A stretch of 64,000 nt of DNA from Agromyces sp. 3263. GTDB taxonomy: Bacteria > Actinomycetota > Actinomycetes > Actinomycetales > Microbacteriaceae. Position 1 is the first letter of the stretch. Every line of letters starts with the position of its first letter. The position numbers were made by a program, and so were the translations under genes. A model generated the notes under the pieces. It saw only the letters and a program-made list of their open reading frames with translations, was not told where the DNA came from and did not search any database. Shown here piece after piece: positions 50,160-59,514 of the stretch. Location of the stretch: contig NZ_JAVDUV010000001.1 in assembly GCF_031456545.1 (NCBI RefSeq), positions 1,240,001 through 1,304,000 of the forward strand, in the 5' to 3' direction.

Positions 50160-50164
50160 GGCAC

Positions 50165-51076
50165 ATGGTCGATCCGCACCGCCTCCGCGTCTTCCGTGCC
50201 GTCGTGCAGACGGGCTCGATCAACCGGGCGGCGTCCCGGCTGGGTTACACGCCGTCGGCCGTCAGCCAGCACGTCAGTGCGCTGCAGCGCGAGACCGGCC
50301 TGACCCTGATCGAGAAGCGCGGCCGCGGCATCGTGCCCACCGCCTCGGGCATCGCGGTCGCCGACCGCGCCTCGCGGGTACTCGAGCAGCTCGCCGACTT
50401 CGATGCGATGGCCGACGACCTGCGTTCGGGTCGCAGCGGCACCCTGCACGTCGGAAGCTTCATGTCGGCCAATCGCGCGTGGATGCCCTCGGTCGTGGCC
50501 GCCCTCGTCGAGCAGTTCCCCACCCTGCGGCTCGAGCTGAGCCTCGCGGAACTGCGCGGCTCGCAGTCGACGGGCGACCTCGACGTCGAGCTGTACATCG
50601 CCGAGGCCGTGCGCGGCGACCGCGATCCCGCCGTGGCCGAGGGCGACACCGACGGATACGACATCGAGGAGCTGCGCACCGAGGGCTACGTGGCCGTCGT
50701 GCCCTCGCGGCATCCGCTCGCCCACCGCTCGTCGGTGGCCCTCTCGGAGCTCGCGGGCGAAGCCTGGATCGACAACGACCACGCACGCGGCCCGTGCCGT
50801 GAGATCGTGCTCACCGCCTGCCGGGAGCTGGGCTTCGCACCGCCGTTCCGCATCCAGGCGCCCGACTACACGAGCGCCCTCGACTACGTCGCCCAGGCCG
50901 TCGGCATCACCGTGCTCCCCCGGCTCGGGGCGCTCGCACTGCCCGATGGCGTCGCGATGCTGGCGATCGAGGATGCCGCGGCACGACGTCGCATCATGCT
51001 GCGGGTGAAGCGTTCGATGCGCACGCACCCCGCGGTCGCGCGCACCGCGGAACTGCTGCGCGCAGCCGCCGCCTGA
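50165..51076 (+). CDS. LysR-family transcriptional regulator
   Basis: 303 residues. N-terminal HTH: RLRVFRAVVQTGSINRAASR, then LGYTPSAVSQHVSALQRETG. The substrate-binding domain follows (GTLHVGSFMSANRAWMPSVV) with typical DYVAQAVGITVLP. Divergent from the EamA exporter, so likely its activator; the substrate exported is likely also its co-inducer. Probably a leaderless message. Confidence 0.92.
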   Translation: MVDPHRLRVFRAVVQTGSINRAASRLGYTPSAVSQHVSALQRETGLTLIEKRGRGIVPTASGIAVADRASRVLEQLADFDAMADDLRSGRSGTLHVGSFMSANRAWMPSVVAALVEQFPTLRLELSLAELRGSQSTGDLDVELYIAEAVRGDRDPAVAEGDTDGYDIEELRTEGYVAVVPSRHPLAHRSSVALSELAGEAWIDNDHARGPCREIVLTACRELGFAPPFRIQAPDYTSALDYVAQAVGITVLPRLGALALPDGVAMLAIEDAAARRRIMLRVKRSMRTHPAVARTAELLRAAAA

Positions 51077-51154
51077 GCGGCCACATGGCGGATCGGTTAT
51101 CGAGCGCCGTGCTACCGCCGGGCTTTTGGGTACGGCAGATCGGATGCCGTCGTG

Positions 51155-51940
51155 TCACACGGATGGGTCCCAGGCTGCGAGCTGGTCGAAGATACGACGG
51201 TCGCCTTTGAACTCGAGCGAACCCAGCGGTGTGCGGTCATAGAAGAACAGGACCAGGTCACTGGCCATGCCTCGGGCGGAGGCGTCTGCCGTGTCGGGGT
51301 CCTCGCCGGCCGCGGGCCCGAGGCGGGCGACCTGCGCGCCGTCGCGAGACAGCCGCAATCGCCAGGAGCGGCCCTCGATAGCGTGATAATCGACGATGGC
51401 GGGATCGTGTGGCCACGCCACCGTCGTCGCGCAGAGTGTGAACTGGCAGTCGTCGAAACCGTCGAGGGCGATCCTCTCCGGTATCGGCTGCGGGGCACCA
51501 CCCGTGAGCTGGACATCGTAGGTGTGCACCACGATCTCGTGGAGCTGGCGCCGCGCCCATGCCCCGGATGTCTGCGGTGACGGCGAGTCCCCCCACCACG
51601 TCCAGCAATCGCGATCGGGGCCCGCCTCGCGCAGCACACGATCGAGGTGCTCGATGGACTCGGCCCACCAGCCCAGGAGAGCCTCGCGCTCCCGGGGCGC
51701 ACCCGTGCCGCCTCCCCATGCGGACTCCTCCGGCGGACCGTCCGCGGGCCCGGCGGCGACGATGGCGGCTGCCTTGCGGCGACCCATGCCCACGTGCTGC
51801 ACGTGCTCGAACAGCGTCCGCGAGGGATGGGTCGCCATCTGAACGTCGAGGCCGGGTGCCGCGGCGACCGCAGCACCGAAGACAGCCGACCGTTCGTCGA
51901 TCAGCCGCAGCCGATCAGGGAACGTCAGGATCTCGTGCAT
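51155..51940 (-). CDS. Maleylpyruvate isomerase-family mycothiol-dependent protein
   Basis: 261 residues of the MDMPI/DinB-like group. The N-terminal part has HPSRTLFEHVQHVGMGRRKA with a potential metal His, and the centre WARRQLHEIVVHTYDVQLT with the His-x3-His-x-Tyr-Asp pattern of mycothiol-dependent enzymes. The C-terminal MDMPI_C-like domain ends FFYDRTPLGSLEFKGDRRIF. Mycothiol is the thiol of Actinobacteria, supporting the host assignment. Substrate unknown. Confidence 0.85.
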   Translation of the reverse strand: MHEILTFPDRLRLIDERSAVFGAAVAAAPGLDVQMATHPSRTLFEHVQHVGMGRRKAAAIVAAGPADGPPEESAWGGGTGAPREREALLGWWAESIEHLDRVLREAGPDRDCWTWWGDSPSPQTSGAWARRQLHEIVVHTYDVQLTGGAPQPIPERIALDGFDDCQFTLCATTVAWPHDPAIVDYHAIEGRSWRLRLSRDGAQVARLGPAAGEDPDTADASARGMASDLVLFFYDRTPLGSLEFKGDRRIFDQLAAWDPSV

Positions 51941-52140
51941 CCCGCCGTTCTACCATGTGCCCCGATGACCGCACAGCGATTTTCACAGCCGAAACGACCC
52001 TTCTCTTCCAGGATGTGTACGCGGACGGTCTGGGCAGCGGTCCCGCGGCTGCCGAGGCGGGCCCGCATCCGTACCGAGACGCTGGTGCGCGGCGGGTGGA
52101 GGTCGCTACGGTCGAGAACACGACACCAGGGGGAGACACC

Positions 52141-52362
52141 ATGGACCTGTTCGACATCGACGACACCCAGCGCATGAGCCGCGAGCAGGCGGCCGCCAAG
52201 CTCCGCACACTCGCCGACGCCCTGGCGAAGAACAACTCGGTCGAATTCCATCGCGCGGGACGGCAGATCACCGTGCACATCCCCGACCAGGTCAACCTCA
52301 AGGTGGAGGTGGAGCTCGGTGACGAGGGCGAGAACGAGCTCGAGGTCGAGCTCACCTGGTGA
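52141..52362 (+). CDS. Amphi-Trp domain protein
   Basis: 73 residues (MDLFDIDDTQRMSREQAAAK). LRTLADALAKNNSVEFHRAG then ITVHIPDQVNLKVEVELGD and the terminal ELEVELTW match the amphi-Trp domain (TIGR04354), a short strand-rich module of unknown function. Strong GGGGGAG site before ATG and a TACGGT -10 near 52110. Stand-alone. Confidence 0.8.
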   Translation: MDLFDIDDTQRMSREQAAAKLRTLADALAKNNSVEFHRAGRQITVHIPDQVNLKVEVELGDEGENELEVELTW

Positions 52363-52401
52363 CAGCCGGCAGGCCGGCGACGAGACCACGATCACCACGA
52401 A

Positions 52402-52432
52402 CGAAGGCCCCCGCTGCACGCGGAGGCCTTCG
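52402..52432. terminator. Bidirectional terminator
   Basis: CGAAGGCC and GGCCTTCG form an 8-bp stem with inner pairing, between the amphi-Trp gene (stop 52362) and the 3' end of the convergent tRNA-Ser. Confidence 0.65.
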
Positions 52433-52444
52433 ATGAAGCGAGAG

Positions 52445-52533
52445 CGGAGACGAGGGGATTTGAACCCCTGGTCCCCTTACGGGGACTCCACCTTAGCAGG
52501 GTGGTGCACTCGACCGGACTATGCGACGTCTCC
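52445..52533 (-). tRNA. tRNA-Ser (anticodon GCT)
   Basis: 89 bases with acceptor GGAGACG/CGTCTCC, anticodon stem CACCC.../GGGTG-type around the loop CTGCTAA (anticodon GCT, decoding AGY), a long serine-type variable arm (AGTCCCCGTAAGGGGAC) and T loop TTCAAAT. The 3' CCA is not encoded. One of two serine tRNAs within 1.6 kb, and serS is 4 kb away. Confidence 0.96.
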
Positions 52534-52619
52534 TCGCGAACCGCCATGGCGGACACGCGACAGCCATCATAACCCGCGGATGCCGCGGATGACGATTCGG
52601 CGCCGGGGCCCCGGCCTGC

Positions 52620-53921
52620 CTACTGGTCGTCGAGCGTGCGGCCCGCGGAGCAACGCACGTCGGCACCGGTCTGGCCGGCGACGTCCTCGGGCAGCGCCTC
52701 GGCCGTCGGAGCCGGAGCGGCCGGATCGGCGGGCGTCTCAGCGGGGGCTTCCTCGGCGGGAGCCTCCTCGGCCGGCGCCTCGGCGGGCGGCTGCGCGGCC
52801 GGGTCTGAGGCCGAGCCGAAGTCGTTGTTCTGCGCGTCGGGATCGAAGGTCACGGGGAGGTCGGCCTGCAGCGCCTGGTTGATGAGCTCCGCCGAGGCGT
52901 TGGGCGCCACGGCTCCACCACCCGCGACGTACGAGGTCGGGTACTGGATGAACGCGAGCTTCGCGAGGTCGATGTCCTTCATCGCCTTCGCGATGGAGAT
53001 CATGCGCGTGGGATCGGTGAGGCTGCTCGAGAGCTGCATGTTCGCGAGCGCGGCCTTGGCGATCGAGTAGAGCTTGACCGGATCGCCGAGGGTGCCGTCG
53101 GACTGCAGCTTGCGCGCGAGCGCCGAAAGGAAGACCTGCTGGTTCGAGATGCGGCCGAGGTCGGAGCCGTCGCCCACACCGTGCCGGGTGCGGAGGAACT
53201 GCAGCGCGGCCACTCCGCTCAGGGTGTGCGTGCCGGGGTCGAGGAACGTGCCGGTGTACTCGTCCTCGATGGGCTCGGCGACGCAGACGTCGACGCCGCC
53301 GACGGCCTCCGACAGGCCCGCGACGCCCATGAACTGCACGATGCCGGCGAACGGGATGGTGACGCCGGTGAGCGACTCGACCGTCTTCGCGACGCAGTCC
53401 ATGCCGCCGTAGGAGAGCACCGTGTTGATCTTCACGTCGGAGAGCTCGTCGAGCGTGCTGCTGGGATCCTCGGGGTCGGTGCAGGCGGGAACATCGACCA
53501 GCATGTCGCGCGGGAAGCTGACGACCGAGGCGTGCGAGTGGTCCTGCGCGATGTGCATGAGCATCGTCACGTCGTTGAGGACGGCGGTCTCCTCGTCGGG
53601 ATCGCCGAAGGCCTCGCCCTGGCCCTGGCGGCTGTCGCTGCCGATGAGCAGCAGGTTGACGCCACCCTCGATCGCGCCGACGTCGGGCACGCCCTCGAGC
53701 ACCTTCTCGCTCTCGAGCTTGACGGTGGGCTGCACGGTGCTCGCGAGATCCCAGGCGGCGTAGGCGGCGACGGCGGAGCCGGAGATGAGGGTCACGGCGA
53801 CGACGGATGCCGCGACCTTGGCCACGGTGGACCACGCACTGTGGGTCTTGAGCCGGCCGTGGCGGGCGACGGAGGGGTTCTTCGCCGCGCGACGCGAGCT
53901 GTGACGCAAGTCCTGGTTCAC
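52620..53921 (-). CDS. LytR-CpsA-Psr (LCP) family wall-polymer ligase, copy 1
   Basis: 433 residues. GTG start (VNQDLRHSS) with an AGAGG site, just downstream of a tRNA-Ser on the same strand. N-terminal cytoplasmic tail, one TM segment (about 35-60), then the extracellular LCP domain: NLLLIGSDSRQ, VVSFPRDMLVD, and FLRTRHGVGDGSDLGRIS. The motif usually RSDT reads LNDVTM, so the first conserved Arg is missing. The C terminus is a Pro/Ala/Glu linker with repeated APAEE, and ends with EDVAGQTGADVRC. LCP proteins attach polymers to peptidoglycan from undecaprenyl carriers. Confidence 0.9.
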   Translation of the reverse strand: MNQDLRHSSRRAAKNPSVARHGRLKTHSAWSTVAKVAASVVAVTLISGSAVAAYAAWDLASTVQPTVKLESEKVLEGVPDVGAIEGGVNLLLIGSDSRQGQGEAFGDPDEETAVLNDVTMLMHIAQDHSHASVVSFPRDMLVDVPACTDPEDPSSTLDELSDVKINTVLSYGGMDCVAKTVESLTGVTIPFAGIVQFMGVAGLSEAVGGVDVCVAEPIEDEYTGTFLDPGTHTLSGVAALQFLRTRHGVGDGSDLGRISNQQVFLSALARKLQSDGTLGDPVKLYSIAKAALANMQLSSSLTDPTRMISIAKAMKDIDLAKLAFIQYPTSYVAGGGAVAPNASAELINQALQADLPVTFDPDAQNNDFGSASDPAAQPPAEAPAEEAPAEEAPAETPADPAAPAPTAEALPEDVAGQTGADVRCSAGRTLDDQ

Positions 53922-53956
53922 CCGGTTCCTCTCGTTCCAGTCATGTCGGTCGTGTG

Positions 53957-54041
53957 CGGAGGGCGTGGGATTCGAACCCACGAGGCATTGCTGCCCACTG
54001 GTTTTCAAGACCAGCTCCATCGGCCGCTCGGACAGCCCTCC
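53957..54041 (-). tRNA. tRNA-Ser (anticodon TGA)
   Basis: 85 bases. Acceptor GGAGGGC/GCCCTCC, anticodon stem CTGGT/ACCAG around CTTGAAA (anticodon TGA, decoding UCN), long variable arm (GGGCAGCAATGCCT) and T loop TTCGAAT. No encoded CCA. Located between the two LCP genes, 36 bases upstream of copy 1 on the same strand. Confidence 0.96.
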
Positions 54042-54162
54042 TCGCCGGCACGCTGACGCCCCGTGAGGGGCGACGTCGCACGGCAGGCCCCGATTCTAGC
54101 CGAAGCGCAGTTCCGACGAGCCTCGCAGCACAGTCTGGGAAGGTCCTGAAGCGGATGCCGCG

Positions 54163-55455
54163 TCAGCCGGCGTTCGCGCTCGCGCAGCGGACCTCGGCGG
54201 CGTTCTGCCCGGTGACGTCCTCCGGCAGCACCTCGGGCGCCGGCGCAGCCGGGTCGGCCGGCGCGGACGGGTCACCGGTGGCGGCCGCCTCCCCCGTGGC
54301 CGGGGCATCGGCAGCGGGCGGTGCGGGAGCCGCGGCGTTCGGATCGGCGACGGTGCCGAACTCCGACTCCGCCGTCGCTGCCGGGTCGATCGCGACCGGT
54401 AGGTCGGCCTGCAGCGCGGCATTGACGATCTGCGCCGAGTCGCTCGGCACCACGCCGCTCTTGTCGTCGGTGTAGCCGGTCGGGTACTGCAGGAAGACGA
54501 CCTTCGACAGGTCGACGTCCTGGAGGGTCTTCGCGATCGAGATGAGCTGGGTGGGGTTCTGCAGCGCCGTCGACAGCGTCATGTTCGACAAGACGGCTTT
54601 CGCGATCGAGTAGAGCTTGACCGGGTCGCCGAGTGTGCCCGAGCTCTGCAGGGTCCGCATGAGCGAGGCGAGGAAGGTCTGCTGGCTGGAGATGCGGCCC
54701 AGGTCGCTGCCGTCGCCCACCCCGTGTCGGGTGCGCAGGAACGCCAGCGCATCCATGCCCGAGAGGGAATGCGTTCCCGGGTCGAGGAACAGCCCGGTGT
54801 ACGGGTCCTCGATGCGGTCGGTCACGCACACGTCGACGCCGCCGACGGCGGACGAGAGGGCGGCGACGCCGTAGAACTCGACGATGCCGCCGAGCGGGAT
54901 CGTCACGCCGGTGAGCTGCTCGAGCGTCGTCGCCACGCAGCCCAGCCCGCCGTAGGAGAGCACCTCGTTCATCTTCACCTGCGACATGGCCGACAGCTTC
55001 TCGCCCCCGGGATCGTTCGGATCCGTGCACTCGGGCACCGATACGTACATGTCGCGCGGGAAGCTCACCACCTCGACGTGCGAGTGGTCCTGCGAGATGT
55101 GCAGCAGCATGGTGACGTCGTTCAGGACCGCCGACTCCTCCTCGGGGTCGCCGAACGCGCCGTCCTCCGGTCGCTTGTCGCTCCCGACGAGCACGAACGT
55201 GAGTCCGCCCTCCATGGCGCCGATGTCGGGCACGTTCTCGAGGACCTTCTCGCTCTCGAGCTTCACGGGCGGCTTCACCGACTGCACGAGGTCGACCGCG
55301 GCGTAGGCACCGATGGCCGCGGCGCTCACCGCGAGCACGGCGACGACGGATGCCGCGATCTTCCCGTAGGTGGCCCAGGCGCTGTGACGCGGCAATCGCC
55401 CGTGTCGCGGCACGACTGGCGGCGACACTGGCTGCTGCCCGGTCCGACCGCTCAT
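54163..55455 (-). CDS. LytR-CpsA-Psr (LCP) family wall-polymer ligase, copy 2
   Basis: 430 residues from MSGRTGQQP, with a GGAGGGG site 7 bases upstream. Same layout as copy 1: cytoplasmic tail, one TM segment, FVLVGSDKR, LNDVTMLLHISQDHSH, VVSFPRDMYVS and FLRTRHGVGDGSDLGRIS. It also has LNDVT in place of RSDT. Pro/Ala tail ending PEDVTGQNAAEVRC, so both copies keep a terminal block with one Cys. The sequences are clearly a duplication separated by a tRNA gene. Confidence 0.9.
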   Translation of the reverse strand: MSGRTGQQPVSPPVVPRHGRLPRHSAWATYGKIAASVVAVLAVSAAAIGAYAAVDLVQSVKPPVKLESEKVLENVPDIGAMEGGLTFVLVGSDKRPEDGAFGDPEEESAVLNDVTMLLHISQDHSHVEVVSFPRDMYVSVPECTDPNDPGGEKLSAMSQVKMNEVLSYGGLGCVATTLEQLTGVTIPLGGIVEFYGVAALSSAVGGVDVCVTDRIEDPYTGLFLDPGTHSLSGMDALAFLRTRHGVGDGSDLGRISSQQTFLASLMRTLQSSGTLGDPVKLYSIAKAVLSNMTLSTALQNPTQLISIAKTLQDVDLSKVVFLQYPTGYTDDKSGVVPSDSAQIVNAALQADLPVAIDPAATAESEFGTVADPNAAAPAPPAADAPATGEAAATGDPSAPADPAAPAPEVLPEDVTGQNAAEVRCASANAG

Positions 55456-55562
55456 GCCGAGCCCCCTCCGACGCGCTGATCCTATCCGGCGCAACCGTGC
55501 GGCGGCAGGACCCTTGTCATTCCAGCGCGCCGGGGCTACTCAGCTCGAGGATGCGGCACAGC

Positions 55563-56393
55563 TCACGGCAGCGAGTCGAGCACCGCCGCGAGTCCGGCGT
55601 GGTCGACGTCGTCGGCCGTCTCGGATGCCGCGGCGATCACCTCGGCGGGCGCCTGGCCCATCGCGACCGAGCGGCCGGCGGCACCGGCCCAGGCGAACAT
55701 CTCGAGGTCGTTGCGGCCGTCGCCCACGGCGAGCACTCGCTCGGCGGGCACGTCGAGCCAGCCGCGCACGCGCTCGAGTGCGGTGGCCTTGCTCACGCCG
55801 TCGGGCGCGATGTCGAGCCAGGCGGTCCAGCCGATCGCGTAGCTGACCTGGTGCAGGCCCATCTCCTCGACGATGCGCAGGAAGTCCTCGAGCTCGTGGT
55901 CGGGCGACACCACGACCACGCGGGTGGCGCGCTGGTCGAGCAGCCCCTCGAACGTCACCTCGCGGGCGTTCTCGAGGTTCCAGTCGGTCATGCCCTCCGT
56001 GTAGAGGCGGTGGCCGTCGGGAAGTTCCACCATGAAGCGACCGCTCGGCAGGAAGGCGCGGATCCGCTCGAGCACGCGCGTGGGGTCGAAGGTCTCGACG
56101 TGCTCGCGCACATAGCCGTCGGATGCCGCGTCATCGCGCCGCATCGTGATCGCCCCGTTCGCGCACACCACGTACTCGGGCGCGAGCCCGAGTCGCTGCA
56201 GCACCGGTGCCGTGGTCGACCACGACCGCCCGGTCGCGAGCGTCACCTCGTGGCCGCGCTCACGCGCCGCGGCGATCGCGTCGGCGACGCGCTCGTCGAT
56301 CGACTCGTCCTCGTGCAGGATCGTGCCGTCGACGTCGAGCGCCACCAGCCAAGGCAGGCCGTCTGGGGCCGGCTGCGGCATCCGCTCGCTCAT
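55563..56393 (-). CDS. HAD-superfamily Cof-type phosphatase
   Basis: 276 residues, type IIB HAD. Motif [14 protein letters not shown], motif [10 protein letters not shown], and motif [20 protein letters not shown]; the cap domain lies between II and III. These act on sugar phosphates or similar. ATG overlaps the serS stop by 4 bases (ATGA), so it is the last gene of the serS transcript. Substrate unknown; a serS-HAD arrangement recurs in actinobacteria. Confidence 0.87.
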   Translation of the reverse strand: MSERMPQPAPDGLPWLVALDVDGTILHEDESIDERVADAIAAARERGHEVTLATGRSWSTTAPVLQRLGLAPEYVVCANGAITMRRDDAASDGYVREHVETFDPTRVLERIRAFLPSGRFMVELPDGHRLYTEGMTDWNLENAREVTFEGLLDQRATRVVVVSPDHELEDFLRIVEEMGLHQVSYAIGWTAWLDIAPDGVSKATALERVRGWLDVPAERVLAVGDGRNDLEMFAWAGAAGRSVAMGQAPAEVIAAASETADDVDHAGLAAVLDSLP

Positions 56394-57658
56394 CGCGTGA
56401 CGGGCTCGAGCACCTCGAGGCCGCCGAGGTAGCCGCGCAGGGCCTCGGGCACTCTGACCGAGCCGTCGGCCTGCTGGTGGGTCTCGAGGATGGCGACGAT
56501 CCACCGTGTCGTCGCGAGGGTGCCGTTGAGCGTCGCGACGGGCGCCGTCTTGCCCGACTCCGTGCGGTGCCGGATGTCGAGGCGACGCGCCTGGAACGTC
56601 GTGCAGTTCGACGTGGACGTGAGCTCGCGGTAGGCGCCCTGCGTGGGCACCCACGCCTCGACGTCGAACTTGCGTGCCGCGCTCGACCCGAGGTCGCCGG
56701 CGGCCACGTCGATGACGCGGTAGCTGAGCCCGAGGGCCTGGAGCATCTCCTCCTGCCAGCCGAGCAGCCGCTCGTGCTCGGCCTCTGCGTCGGCCGGCTC
56801 GACGTAGCTGAACATCTCGAGCTTGTTGAACTGGTGCACCCTGATGATGCCGCGGGTGTCCTTGCCGTGGCTTCCCGCCTCACGGCGGTAGCAGGTCGAC
56901 CAGCCGGCGTACCGGAGCGGGCCGTTCGACAGGTCGACGATCTCATCGGAGTGGTACCCGGCGAGCGCGACCTCGCTCGTGCCGGTGAGGTAGAGCTCGT
57001 CGTCGGGGAGGTAGTAGATCTCCTCGGAGTGGGCGCCGAGGAATCCGGTCCCCTGCATGATCTCGGGTCGCACCAACGTGGGGGTGATGAGCGGCGTGAA
57101 GCCGTTGGCGAGCGCGCGGTCGAGGCCCATGTTCATGAGTGCGAGCTCGAGGCGGGCGCCGATGCCCTTGAGGAAGTGGAACCGCGCACCGGAGACCTTG
57201 GCCCCGCGGCCCATGTCGATGGCGTCGAGCAGCTCGCCGATCTCGAGGTGGTCGCGCGGCTCGAAGTCGAAGGTGGGCACCTCGCCGACCTCGCGCAGCA
57301 CGATGAAGTCGTCTTCGCCGCCTGCGGGCACCCCGTCGATGACGACGTTGCCGAGGCGCTGCACGGCAAGGAGGAACTCCGACTCGGCGTCGTTCGCCCG
57401 CTGGTTCGCGTCCTTCACTCGCGCCGCGAGCTCCTGGGCCTGCGCGACGAGCCAGGCCTTCTCCTCCTTCGGCGCCTTCGCGACCTGCTTGCCGAAGGCG
57501 TTCTGCTCGGCGCGGAGCGACTCGTACTCGGTGATCGAGGCCCGGCGCACGGCATCCGCTGCGACCGCCTCGTCGACGAAGGCGGATGACTCGCCGCGCA
57601 GCTCCTGGGAATGCTTGATCAGCTCGGGGTTCTCGCGAAGCAGCACGGGGTCGATCAC
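56390..57658 (-). CDS. serS: Seryl-tRNA synthetase
   Basis: 422 residues, class II synthetase. N-terminal coiled-coil arm ([20 protein letters not shown]), then the catalytic core with motif 2 [20 protein letters not shown] and motif 3 near [28 protein letters not shown] is the serine-site segment. GTG start ([10 protein letters not shown]). Charges the two serine tRNAs encoded 4 kb downstream. Overlaps the HAD gene by 4 bases. Divergent from the lipid kinase gene, 43 bases away. Confidence 0.97.
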   Translation of the reverse strand: MIDPVLLRENPELIKHSQELRGESSAFVDEAVAADAVRRASITEYESLRAEQNAFGKQVAKAPKEEKAWLVAQAQELAARVKDANQRANDAESEFLLAVQRLGNVVIDGVPAGGEDDFIVLREVGEVPTFDFEPRDHLEIGELLDAIDMGRGAKVSGARFHFLKGIGARLELALMNMGLDRALANGFTPLITPTLVRPEIMQGTGFLGAHSEEIYYLPDDELYLTGTSEVALAGYHSDEIVDLSNGPLRYAGWSTCYRREAGSHGKDTRGIIRVHQFNKLEMFSYVEPADAEAEHERLLGWQEEMLQALGLSYRVIDVAAGDLGSSAARKFDVEAWVPTQGAYRELTSTSNCTTFQARRLDIRHRTESGKTAPVATLNGTLATTRWIVAILETHQQADGSVRVPEALRGYLGGLEVLEPVTR

Positions 57659-57701
57659 GCGAGCCAGTCTAGCCCGGGGCACATGGCCTACCGTTGGCAG
57701 G

Positions 57702-58724
57702 GTGACGGCGGTCGGAACGGACGAGACGACGGATGCTGCTGCGGATGCCGCGGCCACGGCATTGCGCGCCGCGGTGATCTTCAACCCGACGAAGAGCGGC
57801 GTCGCCGAGCTGCGAGCCGCCGTGGCGCGAGCCGAGTCCCGACAGCACTTCGCACCGTCGGTGTGGATCGAGACCACCGAGGACGACCCCGGCAAGGGCA
57901 TGGCGAAGGCCGCGCTGCGGCAGGGAGTCGACCTCGTGATCGCGGCCGGCGGCGACGGCACCGTGCGGTCGGTGGCGGCGGGCCTGCGGGGCAGCGGCGT
58001 GCCGCTGGGACTCGTGCCGCTCGGCACGGGCAACCTCTTCGCGCGCAACCTCGGCATCCCCGTCAACGACCAGGGCGACGCCGTCGTGCTCGCCTTCTCG
58101 GGCATGGATCGCGCGGTGGACATGCTCATCGCCGAGGTCACCCGACCCGACGGCCGGCCCGAGTCGCACGTCTCGCTCGTGATGTCGGGCATCGGCATCG
58201 ACGCGACGATGATCGCCAACACGAATCCCGACCTGAAGAAGCGGGTGGGCTGGCTCGCCTATGTCGACGCCGGGCTGCGTGCCATCCCGGCGTCCAAGCC
58301 GTTCCGCGTGGTGCACCGGACCGACGCCGGCCGGTTGCACCGGTCACGCGTGTCGAGCATCCTCGTGGCCAACCTCGGCTACCTGCCTGGCAACATCGAG
58401 CTCATACCAGACGCCGAGATCGACGACGGCAAGCTCGACGTCGTCGTGCTGCAGCCGCGGAACGCGCTCGGCTGGCTGCTCGTGTGGCGACGCGTCACGT
58501 GGGAGAACCGGGTGCTGCGCAAGTCGGCGCTCGGCCGGCAGTTCATGGACCTCACGGGCGGGAGCCGCCGTCGCGAGATCGTCTACTCGCGCGGTCGGGC
58601 GGTCGACATCGAGATCGAGGCGGAGCCCGAGGAGTTCGAGATCGACGGCGACGAGTTCGGCACCGTCGTGGCGGCGCGGTTCCGCGTCGACCCCGCGTCG
58701 CTCGTCGTGCGCGTGCCGCGCTGA
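57702..58724 (+). CDS. Diacylglycerol kinase-like lipid kinase
   Basis: 340 residues. ATP-binding glycine motif [15 protein letters not shown] and [19 protein letters not shown] are diagnostic of the DAGK catalytic domain, with the C-terminal beta-rich half containing [20 protein letters not shown] and [10 protein letters not shown]. Probably phosphorylates diacylglycerol or another lipid in recycling. The GTG start is 7 bases after a TACCGT -10 (57689-57694), with no ribosome-binding site, so a leaderless transcript is likely. Its last 142 bases are overlapped on the other strand by a membrane protein gene. Confidence 0.9.
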   Translation: MTAVGTDETTDAAADAAATALRAAVIFNPTKSGVAELRAAVARAESRQHFAPSVWIETTEDDPGKGMAKAALRQGVDLVIAAGGDGTVRSVAAGLRGSGVPLGLVPLGTGNLFARNLGIPVNDQGDAVVLAFSGMDRAVDMLIAEVTRPDGRPESHVSLVMSGIGIDATMIANTNPDLKKRVGWLAYVDAGLRAIPASKPFRVVHRTDAGRLHRSRVSSILVANLGYLPGNIELIPDAEIDDGKLDVVVLQPRNALGWLLVWRRVTWENRVLRKSALGRQFMDLTGGSRRREIVYSRGRAVDIEIEAEPEEFEIDGDEFGTVVAARFRVDPASLVVRVPR

Positions 58725-58981
58725 CTCGGGGCGAGGCACCAGAACAGCACGAGGCCGAGGGCCGCCGCAGCGGAGGTCGCCGCCAGGATCGGGCCGAGCG
58801 TCCACGAGAGCTGGTTCATGGCCATCGCCATCACCTGCTCGTCACTCGGCTCGCCCTGCCACGAGAAGCCCATGGTCATGGTGCGCCGGGAGGCGTTGTA
58901 CAGCTCCGCCGCGATCAGCAGGGGCAGGACCATCAACGCGCCGAGGGCGATCACCGTCGGGTGGACCCGCCGGCGCCTCAC
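58583..58981 (-). CDS. Two-TM membrane protein, module B, copy 2
   Basis: 132 residues, GTG start (VRRRRVHPTVIALGAL), with GGGGGAGGA before it. Two TM segments around SWQGEPSDEQVMAMAMNQLS, then ALGLVLFWCL, matching copy 1 (59511-59810). The last 48 residues (about 142 bases) are read antisense to the end of the lipid kinase gene and are Ser/Arg-rich, so the native stop may have been lost. GTGA overlap with the preceding gene. Function unknown. Confidence 0.62.
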   Translation of the reverse strand: MRRRRVHPTVIALGALMVLPLLIAAELYNASRRTMTMGFSWQGEPSDEQVMAMAMNQLSWTLGPILAATSAAAALGLVLFWCLAPSQRGTRTTSDAGSTRNRAATTVPNSSPSISNSSGSASISMSTARPRE

Positions 58982-59514
58982 TCCTCCCCCTCGACGGCCG
59001 CCGTGGTCCGTGCGAGGACGGCCCAGACCACGAGCACCACGACGCAGCCCAGCGCACCCGCCTGGATGAACCCGGGCGCGACGGTGGACAGAAACTGGAT
59101 GGCATCGCCCTCGGAGCCGGTCGCGGTGCCGGTGTACACGGAACGATCGGTGGCGGCGTTCCACACCAGCGCGAGCCCCGCGATGACCAGCAGGAGACTC
59201 GCCGCGAGGCTCATCCAGAGGCGTCCCGTCGGTACCCGACGAGCACGTCCGACCTCCGACTCCTCATCGCGCAGGCCGACGGCGGGCATCGACTCCGGGA
59301 TCGTCATCGGGCGAGGATCGGACGCGTCACGGTGGGCGACGGGTGCACGGATGACGTCGGCCGGATCATCCTCCGGGCCTGGTCGTGGGGGCTGCGGAGG
59401 CTCGACGTCCGTCGAGGCCGTCCGTTCGGGTTGCGACTCGGCTTGCCCACCCGAATAGCCGCGCTGATACCGGGCATCGAACCTGGGGTCGATGCCCGCC
59501 GTACGTTCGTTCAC
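58978..59514 (-). CDS. Membrane protein with N-terminal GIDPRFD motif, module A, copy 2
   Basis: 178 residues, GTG start. The cytoplasmic N terminus carries GIDPRFDARYQRGYSGG and a long Pro/Glu/Asp-rich segment, then two TM segments (LWMSLAASLLLVIAGLALVW and IQAGALGCVVVLVVWAVLA). Homologous to 59807-60331 in both the N-terminal motif and TM parts. Overlaps both neighbours by 4 bases. No known family recognised; the motif may be a docking site. Confidence 0.65.
   Translation of the reverse strand: MNERTAGIDPRFDARYQRGYSGGQAESQPERTASTDVEPPQPPRPGPEDDPADVIRAPVAHRDASDPRPMTIPESMPAVGLRDEESEVGRARRVPTGRLWMSLAASLLLVIAGLALVWNAATDRSVYTGTATGSEGDAIQFLSTVAPGFIQAGALGCVVVLVVWAVLARTTAAVEGEE

Noticed and set aside
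57659..57701. T-box or other riboswitch upstream of serS
   Set aside because: Only 43 bases separate serS from the lipid kinase gene, too short for a T-box, and no specifier-like structure is seen.
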